DNA of 5,268 nt. Source: Anaerolineaceae bacterium UBA4781 (GTDB lineage Bacteria > Chloroflexota > Anaerolineae > Anaerolineales > Anaerolineaceae). Both the position numbers and the translations under genes were made by a program. The DNA lies in the NCBI GenBank assembly GCA_002403105.1, contig DHHD01000027.1, positions 53,395-58,662 of the forward strand, written 5' to 3'. Under the pieces are notes generated by a model that worked only from the letters and a program-made list of their open reading frames with translations, was not told where the DNA came from and ran no database searches. Below, piece after piece: positions 1 to 5,268 of this stretch. The stretch's first letter is position 1. Each line of letters starts with the position of its first letter.

Positions 1-834
1 CTGGGTCCGAATGGAGCAGGAAAAACAACCTCTGTGAAAATGCTCACAACGCTGCTCATCCCGACTGGCGGCACGGCACATATTCTGGGATTGGATATCA
101 TCAAAGATGCAGAAAAAGTACGACCACGCATTGGTTTTATCTTTGGTGGTGAGCGCGGATTGTACTGGCGTTTAAATGCCACCGATAACCTGCGTTATTT
201 TGCCAGTTTGTATTATATTGATCCAGTTGTATCGAAAAAACGCATACCCTATCTGCTGGAAATGGTCGGATTGAAAGACCGCGCAGAAGAAAAAGTAGAA
301 GGATATTCCCGTGGAATGCGCCAGCGGCTGCACATTGCTCGTGCTCTACTGCACGATCCGGAAGTGTTGTTTCTGGATGAACCAACCATGGGATTGGACC
401 CGGTAGGAGCGCGTGAACTGCGCCAGACCGTGCGTAACTTGCAGAATGAAAAGAAAACTATTCTGCTGACCACGCATTATATGTTTGAGGCAGATGCGCT
501 CTGCCAGCGTGTGGCGGTGATCAATAAAGGGGAGATCGTTGCCATGGATACTCCATCAAAGATCAAAGATACCGTGAATGACCTTTCCGTGGTGGAGATC
601 GAGGTTTTCGGGATCCCCCCGGAAACGGTTGAAAAAATCAAGACCTTACCGGTTGTAGAAAATGCCAGTGTGGAAGAGCGCGATCAAATTCAGCTCTTGC
701 TGGTGCACACCACCAAAGGCGCTGAGGCGATTCCCCTATTAATAAATGAACTGCAGGGTTTGAAGTTGGGGAAGGTGACCTCACGCGAACCCACCCTGGA
801 AGATGCTTATGTGCGCCTGGTAGGAGGAGAATGA
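1..834 (+). CDS. ABC-2 type transporter ATP-binding protein, 5' partial
   Basis: This is the cytoplasmic ATPase that powers the two membrane proteins encoded directly downstream. The reading frame is open from base 1, so the true start lies upstream; the first ATG in frame (base 34) falls just after Walker A and cannot be the start. In visible-residue numbering: Walker A GPNGAGKTT at 2-10, a variant Q-loop region FGGERGLYWRL at 48-58, a variant signature YSRGMRQ at 102-108, Walker B VLFLDEP at 122-128 (Asp126, catalytic Glu127), D-loop GLDP, and switch His159. After the nucleotide-binding domain comes a C-terminal extension ending EPTLEDAYVRLVGGE, typical of DrrA/NatA-like exporter ATPases. 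The 277 visible residues suggest roughly 35-45 are missing. It overlaps the next gene by 4 bases, so the proteins are probably made as a complex. The substrate is unknown; family members export drugs, lipids, polysaccharides or sodium. The family call is firm; the cargo is not. Confidence 0.95.
   Translation: MGPNGAGKTTSVKMLTTLLIPTGGTAHILGLDIIKDAEKVRPRIGFIFGGERGLYWRLNATDNLRYFASLYYIDPVVSKKRIPYLLEMVGLKDRAEEKVEGYSRGMRQRLHIARALLHDPEVLFLDEPTMGLDPVGARELRQTVRNLQNEKKTILLTTHYMFEADALCQRVAVINKGEIVAMDTPSKIKDTVNDLSVVEIEVFGIPPETVEKIKTLPVVENASVEERDQIQLLLVHTTKGAEAIPLLINELQGLKLGKVTSREPTLEDAYVRLVGGE
822..827 (+). promoter_or_regulatory. Ribosome binding site for first permease
   Basis: A perfect AGGAGG lies inside the last codons of the ATPase gene. 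It sits 3 bases before the ATG at 831 and 6 bases before a second ATG at 834. The 6-base spacing is closer to the usual optimum, so translation may begin at 834 and the protein may lack the first of its two methionines. The sequence alone does not settle this. Confidence 0.75.
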
Positions 835-1634
835 TGACAGGCTGGCAGAACATAAAAGCGAATCTACGTGTTATTTTCATGGCATTCGAGATCGAGTTTC
901 GCCAATCCTTCACGGATGCATTTGTCTTGTTCGGCATCATTGTGCAGCCTATGATCGTTGCATTCATGGCTTTGTGGATGCTGAAAGATCAAGTTGCTCA
1001 TTATGCCATTTTTGTGGTGGTAGGGAGCGCTATGACCGGCTTGTGGACCACTTTGCTCTTTCAAGGAGGAAACAGCATTACCGGTGAACGCTGGACGGGC
1101 ACTTTGGAACCGTTGACCTGTACTCCAGCTCCACTGCGGGCAGTTGTTTCAGGCAAACTGCTGGCGAGCATTTCCCAATCCTTATTATCGATCGTGTTTT
1201 GCTACACATTCATTTCTTTAATGATGGGATTGCCACTTTCTATCGCCAAGCCCTGGTTATTCGCTGGATCGATCGTGCTGACCGTGGTGGCTTTCATCGC
1301 GTTTGGGTTGATCATCGGTTCATTGTTCATCATTAATCCGGACGTGCAGCGTTTCCAAAACGGTCTTGAATTCGTTGTGTATATTTTTTCCGGTTTCTTG
1401 TTCCCTATTGCTCTGCTGCCCATGTGGACCACGCCCTTCAGCTATATTTTGACCCCCTATTGGGCGGCGCGTGCGCTGCACGCGGCTTCCAGTGGAACGG
1501 GCAGTAATGGCGAAATTTACTTTTGCTGGGCAATGCTGATTCTATTTAGTGTAATTTACGCAGTTATCTCAAAGTTTCTTTTTCGTGTGATCTTACGAAA
1601 AGCCAGAGAAGATGCGACTTTAAATATGCAATAA
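831..1634 (+). CDS. ABC-2 type permease, first subunit
   Basis: Integral membrane subunit of the ABC exporter, 267 residues, a normal length for the ABC-2 family. Six hydrophobic stretches are visible at about 30-50, 57-78, 110-133, 143-168, 179-199 and 230-252. The hydrophilic segment between helices 2 and 3, GERWTGTLEPLTCTPAP from residue 85, is the coupling region that contacts the ATPase in this family. The C-terminus is basic (RVILRKARED), fitting a cytoplasmic end. The start at 831 overlaps the ATPase stop codon as ATGA, a classic translational-coupling arrangement; an ATG at 834 is the alternative start. The next gene encodes a protein of the same fold and nearly the same length, so the two probably pair as a heterodimer. 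The transported substrate cannot be inferred. The fold is confident; the numbering of helix edges is by eye. Confidence 0.93.
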   Translation: MMTGWQNIKANLRVIFMAFEIEFRQSFTDAFVLFGIIVQPMIVAFMALWMLKDQVAHYAIFVVVGSAMTGLWTTLLFQGGNSITGERWTGTLEPLTCTPAPLRAVVSGKLLASISQSLLSIVFCYTFISLMMGLPLSIAKPWLFAGSIVLTVVAFIAFGLIIGSLFIINPDVQRFQNGLEFVVYIFSGFLFPIALLPMWTTPFSYILTPYWAARALHAASSGTGSNGEIYFCWAMLILFSVIYAVISKFLFRVILRKAREDATLNMQ

Positions 1635-1636
1635 CT

Positions 1637-2437
1637 ATGGAAAAAATTAAACTAAACATTAAAATCTTTTTTGAAGGCGCCTACCTTTCCTATGTGGGTT
1701 TGTTCCGCTGGTTAAGACCTTCCACGTATCTAGCCACATTGGTGTTTTCACCGTTGACCCAGATGTTGTTCTTTGTTTTGATCGGGACTTTTGCTCAAGG
1801 AAATGATAAAGCCTATTTCTATGTTATTGGGAATGCTTTGATGAATGCTGCCATGAGCGGTATCTATGGTGTTACCATGAGCATTGGTGGAGATCGCTGG
1901 GACGGCACATTGCCATATCTCTTTGGCGCTCCCGCGAACCGCATGACCGTTTTTTTGGGAAGAGCTTTCATGCATATTCTGAATGGAATGATCGGCGTGT
2001 TGGTCGGATTAATGTGGGGATGGTTGCTTTTTCATATCGATTATTCAGCCACCAATCCATGGGCACTGCTGCTTACCATCCTGGTTACAACCTTCAGCAC
2101 AGCCGGATTAGGGTTACTGATGGGCTGCATTGGGTTGATCACGCGCAATGTGATGTTTGTCAACAATACGGTTTATTTCGTGCTGCTTGTGTTTTCCGGT
2201 GCTAACCTTGAATTAGCAACTTTACCTACCTGGATGCAGATTGTTTCCAACTATCTACCATTAACTCGCGGTATTGCTTCTGCTCGTTTGATCATCGCCG
2301 GGCATGGATTAACGGAAGTGATTCCTCTTCTCCTCGAAGAGTTTGGTATCGGTTTATTCTTTGCTTTTTTGGGATATTCTTTATTTTGCTGGTTTGAGAT
2401 CACAGCCAAGAAACGTGGGACACTGGAAGTATTTTGA
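1637..2437 (+). CDS. ABC-2 type permease, second subunit
   Basis: Second membrane subunit of the same exporter, 266 residues. Six hydrophobic stretches lie at about 31-51, 60-82, 110-133, 142-167, 174-194 and 234-254. The cytoplasmic loop after helix 2 carries GDRWDGTLPYLFGAPANR starting at residue 85, the same position and pattern as in the preceding protein, which supports common ancestry by duplication. The C-terminal end (EITAKKRGTLEVF) is basic and probably cytoplasmic. The gene starts 2 bases after the previous stop. No convincing Shine-Dalgarno stands before the ATG (the region reads TTTAAATATGCAATAACT), so translation probably depends on ribosomes finishing the upstream gene. Its stop codon TGA overlaps the ribosome binding site of the following selenium gene. 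The family call is firm; the substrate is unknown. Confidence 0.92.
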   Translation: MEKIKLNIKIFFEGAYLSYVGLFRWLRPSTYLATLVFSPLTQMLFFVLIGTFAQGNDKAYFYVIGNALMNAAMSGIYGVTMSIGGDRWDGTLPYLFGAPANRMTVFLGRAFMHILNGMIGVLVGLMWGWLLFHIDYSATNPWALLLTILVTTFSTAGLGLLMGCIGLITRNVMFVNNTVYFVLLVFSGANLELATLPTWMQIVSNYLPLTRGIASARLIIAGHGLTEVIPLLLEEFGIGLFFAFLGYSLFCWFEITAKKRGTLEVF

Positions 2438-2440
2438 GGT
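2436..2440 (+). promoter_or_regulatory. Ribosome binding site for the selenium fusion gene
   Basis: GAGGT lies 5 bases before the ATG at 2446, and its first two bases are part of the TGA stop codon of the second permease gene. This supports 2446 as the start and suggests read-on translation from the transporter operon. No separate promoter can be distinguished, as the upstream sequence is coding. Confidence 0.65.
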
Positions 2441-2445
2441 AAATT

Positions 2446-4650
2446 ATGCAAAAACCGGTTTATCTGGACTATAACGCAACCACGCCTATTGCTCCACAGG
2501 TCGCGGAAGCCATGCGCCCCTATATTTATGAAGATTTTGGCAATCCTTCCAGCAGCCATGCTTATGGCAGCGCAGCAAAAAAGGGAGTTGAGAAGGCCCG
2601 CCGGCAGGTAGCTGAAATGCTGGGCTGTCAACCGGATGAGATCGTATTCACCAGTGGGGGTTCTGAATCCAATAATCTGGCGATCAAAGGAGCGGCATTT
2701 GCATATCGTGAAAAGGGCAACCATATCATCACCTCTGCGGTAGAACACCCGGCGGTTTTAGATGTAGTGGAATATCTTAAAAAACAAGGTTTTCGCATAA
2801 CCATCCTGCCGGTGGATGAATACGGCATGCTTGATCCGGAGTTGGTTGAAAAAGCCATTACTCCCGATACGATCCTGATCAGCATCATGCATGCCAATAA
2901 TGAAGTAGGCACTATTGAGCCGATCCGGGCGATTGCGGAAATCGCACATGCGCACCAGGTGCTCATGCACACCGATGCTGCTCAATCCGTCGGGAAGATC
3001 GCTGTAAATGTGGAAGCATTAGGGGTGGATCTGCTTTCCATTGCCGGGCACAAATTGTATGCACCCAAAGGGATTGGAGCGCTGTATATCCGGCGAGGTG
3101 TGCGTCTGGAAAAGATCATGCACGGTGCGGAACACGAGATGAACAAACGCGCCGGTACAGAGAATGTAATCGAAATTGCAGGGCTGGGAGCGGCTTGTGA
3201 GCTGATCAAACAAAACTTGCCACAATATCAAGCACATATGCTTGCCATGCGTACCCGTTTGGAAGAAGGATTGCGAGCTGCCTTTCCGAATTTGAAGTTC
3301 AACGGACATCCTGAGAAGCATCTTCCCAATACCACCAACGTTAGTTTTTATGGATTGGAAGCGAATACCATCCTGGCTGAATTGGATCAAGTGGCGGCAT
3401 CCGCAGGTGCAGCCTGCCATGCTGACCAGGTGGATGTTTCGCCTGTCATTGCAGCCATGGGCATTCCGGTGGAATATGCCATGGGCACCATCCGTTTTAC
3501 AGTAGGGCGAAACACAACCGAAGAAGAGATCGATTTCGCACTGGAAGAGATCAAACGTGTGATCGGGAATTTACAGACCCAGGAACAGGTTGCATTCAAA
3601 ACAGGACCGTCTGATGCCATCAAGCTGACCCATTATACGCATGGATTGGGCTGTGCCTGCAAGCTGCGCCCCCAGCTCCTGGAGGAAGTGCTGGCAGATA
3701 TTAAACCTCCAACAGACAGCCGTATTCTGGTAGGAACGGAAACCGGGGATGATGCAGCGGTTTATCTGATCAACCTGGAAACAGCCATTGTACAAACGGT
3801 GGATTTCTTCACCCCCATTGTGGATGATCCCTATCAATTCGGTGCTATTTCTGCCGCGAACTCGCTCAGTGATATTTATGCCATGGGAGCAACACCCTTG
3901 TTCGCACTGAATATTGTTGGTTTCCCGAGCAATCGCTTGCCAATATCTGTGCTGCGAGAAATTTTACGCGGCGCACAGGATAAGGCCAATGAAGCGGGCA
4001 TCTCGATCATCGGCGGGCATAGCGTGGAAGATACCGAACCGAAATATGGAATGGCAGTAACCGGAATGGTGCATCCTGAAAAACTGATCACCAATGCGAG
4101 AGCACAGGTGGGAGATCGTTTGATCCTGACCAAACCGATCGGAACCGGCATTCTGACCACTGCACTGAAACAAGGATTATTAGAGAAGGATCAAGCACAA
4201 CAGCTTATCCAAACTATGGGCATGTTGAACCAAAAAGCCGGAGCTGCACTGCAGCAATTCCATACACATGCCTGCACGGATGTGACCGGATTCGGTCTGC
4301 TGGGACACCTGCTGGGGATGATGAAAGCAGCCGGGCAGACCGCGGTTCTAGATTTTACGTCTATTCCCATCATGGAAGGTGTATACGATCTGGCTGCGGC
4401 GGGTATCATCCCGGGTGGTAGCCGCAATAACCATGCTTATACAAAACCCTTTGTGCGGTATGCTGACAATTTAACGGAAATTCAGCAGGGCATCGTGAAT
4501 GATGCTCAAACTTCAGGTGGATTACTCATTGCAGTTGAGCAGGCTAATGCAGAACAAATGAAAGCATATTTAGTTGGAGAAGGAATCCCTGCTGTGGAAA
4601 TTGGGTCGATCATCGAAAAACAGGATGAGATTTACATCTCGGTTAAATAA
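2446..4650 (+). CDS. selD: Cysteine desulfurase/selenocysteine lyase-like – selenide, water dikinase (SelD) fusion protein
   Basis: A 734-residue two-domain protein. Residues 1 to about 377 form a class V PLP-dependent desulfurase: opening YLDYNATTP, GGSESNN at 71-77, PLP-stacking His101, HTDAAQ with Asp177 and Gln180, Schiff-base Lys203 in AGHK, catalytic Cys324 in SAGAACHADQ, and probable substrate-binding Arg350 in IRFTVGR. It should strip sulfur or selenium from cysteine or selenocysteine, leaving alanine and a Cys-bound persulfide or perselenide. After a short linker (about 378-392), residues 393-734 are a full-length SelD, which turns ATP, selenide and water into selenophosphate, AMP and phosphate. 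Visible SelD features are LTHYTHGLGCACK with catalytic Cys403 and Lys406, DDAAVY with Asp436, Asp453, SDIYAMG with Asp476, GGHS at 523-526, TDVTGFGLLGH with Asp612, and DAQTSGGLL near 686-694. These align with E. coli Cys17, Lys20, Asp51, Asp68, Asp91 and Asp227. All key residues are present in both halves, so both look active. The catalytic SelD residue is an ordinary Cys codon (TGT), not Sec. The start is set by the GAGGT site. The gene lies 8 bases after the ABC transporter genes. Confidence 0.96.
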   Translation: MQKPVYLDYNATTPIAPQVAEAMRPYIYEDFGNPSSSHAYGSAAKKGVEKARRQVAEMLGCQPDEIVFTSGGSESNNLAIKGAAFAYREKGNHIITSAVEHPAVLDVVEYLKKQGFRITILPVDEYGMLDPELVEKAITPDTILISIMHANNEVGTIEPIRAIAEIAHAHQVLMHTDAAQSVGKIAVNVEALGVDLLSIAGHKLYAPKGIGALYIRRGVRLEKIMHGAEHEMNKRAGTENVIEIAGLGAACELIKQNLPQYQAHMLAMRTRLEEGLRAAFPNLKFNGHPEKHLPNTTNVSFYGLEANTILAELDQVAASAGAACHADQVDVSPVIAAMGIPVEYAMGTIRFTVGRNTTEEEIDFALEEIKRVIGNLQTQEQVAFKTGPSDAIKLTHYTHGLGCACKLRPQLLEEVLADIKPPTDSRILVGTETGDDAAVYLINLETAIVQTVDFFTPIVDDPYQFGAISAANSLSDIYAMGATPLFALNIVGFPSNRLPISVLREILRGAQDKANEAGISIIGGHSVEDTEPKYGMAVTGMVHPEKLITNARAQVGDRLILTKPIGTGILTTALKQGLLEKDQAQQLIQTMGMLNQKAGAALQQFHTHACTDVTGFGLLGHLLGMMKAAGQTAVLDFTSIPIMEGVYDLAAAGIIPGGSRNNHAYTKPFVRYADNLTEIQQGIVNDAQTSGGLLIAVEQANAEQMKAYLVGEGIPAVEIGSIIEKQDEIYISVK

Positions 4651-4682
4651 TTCTCACCTTTATACATCATTCAATAAATTTG

Positions 4683-4700
4683 TATTAGCTAATATTTTTT
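4683..4700. terminator. Possible weak terminator between convergent genes
   Basis: The 48-base gap between the selD fusion stop and the PPK2 stop is AT-rich. It contains the perfect 12-base palindrome TATTAGCTAATA (4683-4694) followed by six T residues. With a four-base loop only four A-T pairs remain in the stem, so it would be a poor intrinsic terminator. It is listed because its position, directly after the fusion gene and before a T-run, is where one is expected. Nothing else is seen in the gap. Confidence 0.25.
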
Positions 4701-5268
4701 ATTTCTCCAGCGTTTCGTTTTCCAAAGCTTGAATATACGTTTCCGGATTGGGTAATGGATCGGGGTATTTCAACTTGAGTGAGCGTAGCGTATCGGTGAT
4801 GATCGTCGAAACGCAAAGATTGTGATACCAGTTGCGATTGGCGGGAATAGCATACCAGGGTGCCCAGGGCGTGCTGGTTTTATTAAGAACATCCTGATAA
4901 GCTTCCTGATAGTTATCCCACAGTTTACGCTCTTCCAGATCATTGGGATTGAATTTCCACTGTTTTTGCGGATCGGTCAGGCGTTCCTGAAAACGCAGTT
5001 TTTGTTCTTCTTTGTCAATATGCAAATAAAACTTCAGAATGGTCGTACCTTCTTCGGTGAGCATTTTCTCAAAAGCATTGATCTGGTCAAAGCGTTTTTT
5101 CCAAACCTCTTTCGACACCAACTCATGCACGCGCACCACCAGTACGTCTTCGTAATGCGAACGATTAAAGATCACTATCTCACCCTTGCCCGGAACCATG
5201 GCGTGCACCCGCCACAGATAATCATGGGCGAGTTCCATGGTGGAAGGCACTTTGAAATTAGCGATCTT
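4699..5268 (-). CDS. ppk2: Polyphosphate kinase 2 (PPK2), class III-like, N-terminus missing
   Basis: Reverse-strand gene running off the right edge of the window; 189 residues remain. The frame is open to the last base (reading KIANFKVPSTMELAHDYLW), so the GTG at 5250 is not the start. PPK2 enzymes transfer phosphate between inorganic polyphosphate and nucleotides in the cytoplasm. Visible are the second nucleotide-site region EIVIFNRSHYEDVLVVRV (about 30-47 of the visible part), the segment EEGTTILKFYLHIDKEEQ, a basic lid segment around RLTDPQKQWKFNPND, and the C-terminal APWYAIPANRNWYHN. The FNRSHYEDV wording and the lid closely resemble the Meiothermus ruber class III PPK2 as I remember it, a class able to phosphorylate both AMP and ADP. 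The Walker A motif should lie in the missing part, roughly 80-90 residues. It converges on the selD fusion gene and is not in its operon. Family is firm; class assignment is from memory of one relative. Confidence 0.93.
   Translation of the reverse strand, partial: KIANFKVPSTMELAHDYLWRVHAMVPGKGEIVIFNRSHYEDVLVVRVHELVSKEVWKKRFDQINAFEKMLTEEGTTILKFYLHIDKEEQKLRFQERLTDPQKQWKFNPNDLEERKLWDNYQEAYQDVLNKTSTPWAPWYAIPANRNWYHNLCVSTIITDTLRSLKLKYPDPLPNPETYIQALENETLEK

Noticed and set aside
2014..2205. 63-residue + strand frame inside the second permease
   Set aside because: It is an alternative frame within an uninterrupted membrane-protein gene, with no ribosome site or motif of its own.
2251..2748. 165-residue open frame on the - strand across the permease/selD junction
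   Set aside because: It lies antisense to two well-supported genes, has a low-complexity, motif-free translation and crosses a gene boundary; it is a shadow of coding sequence.
3019..3420. 133-residue open frame on the - strand inside the selD fusion
   Set aside because: It is fully antisense to the conserved desulfurase domain and shows no recognisable domain.
3541..3561. Internal start (GTG at 3559, codon Val372, with GGAAGAG 9 bases upstream) that could give a free-standing SelD
   Set aside because: The purine run is explained by Glu/Lys codons of the desulfurase helix. No in-frame ATG exists in the linker, and nothing else supports a separate SelD product, though it cannot be fully excluded.
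3652..3720. Possible SECIS element or recoded UGA near the SelD active site
   Set aside because: The active-site codon is TGT and the reading frame has no UGA before the terminal TAA, so no recoding is needed.
4651..4698. Possible tRNA, small RNA or small gene in the selD-PPK2 gap
   Set aside because: Only 48 AT-rich bases, too short for a tRNA, with no start codon and ribosome site pair.
5248..5250. GTG at 5250 (- strand) as the PPK2 start
   Set aside because: The frame remains open to the window edge with family-consistent residues (ANFKVPS) ahead of it, and PPK2 needs an upstream Walker A region, so the gene is cut by the window.

Overview
The window is compact and bacterial: five protein-coding genes fill nearly all of it, with gaps of a few bases or short overlaps. 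Two genes are cut by the window edges. Base composition looks mid-range. No RNA gene, insertion sequence, CRISPR array or replication origin is visible. The protein flavours (an ABC-2 exporter with a GGERGLYWRL-type ATPase, a selenium-metabolism fusion protein, and a class III-like PPK2 close to the Meiothermus type) would fit an anaerobic or thermophile-related lineage such as Chloroflexota. This is a weak guess by resemblance, because no phylogenetic marker is present.

Layout. Bases 1-834 (+) hold the ATPase of an ABC-2 type transporter, missing its first few dozen residues. Bases 831-1634 (+) and 1637-2437 (+) hold two related six-helix permeases that probably form a heterodimeric membrane channel. 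Bases 2446-4650 (+) hold a single 734-residue protein that joins a pyridoxal-phosphate cysteine desulfurase/selenocysteine lyase-like domain to a complete selenophosphate synthetase (SelD). Bases 4651-4698 are a short convergent gap. Bases 4699-5268 (-) hold the C-terminal two thirds of a polyphosphate kinase 2 (PPK2).

How they work together. The three transporter genes are translationally coupled (a 4-base ATGA overlap, then a 2-base gap). The fusion gene follows only 8 bases later, with a ribosome binding site that overlaps the preceding stop codon, so the four + strand genes look like one operon. The fusion protein is the most interesting object here. Its first half should release selenium (or sulfur) from an amino acid as a persulfide/perselenide, and its second half should use selenide and ATP to make selenophosphate, the donor for selenocysteine and 2-selenouridine. 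Having both in one chain suggests direct hand-over of toxic, reactive selenide. The N-terminal domain has an active-site loop that looks more like selenocysteine lyase than IscS. Whether the exporter has any selenium role cannot be told from the sequence. The PPK2 gene is convergent and so belongs to a separate transcription unit.
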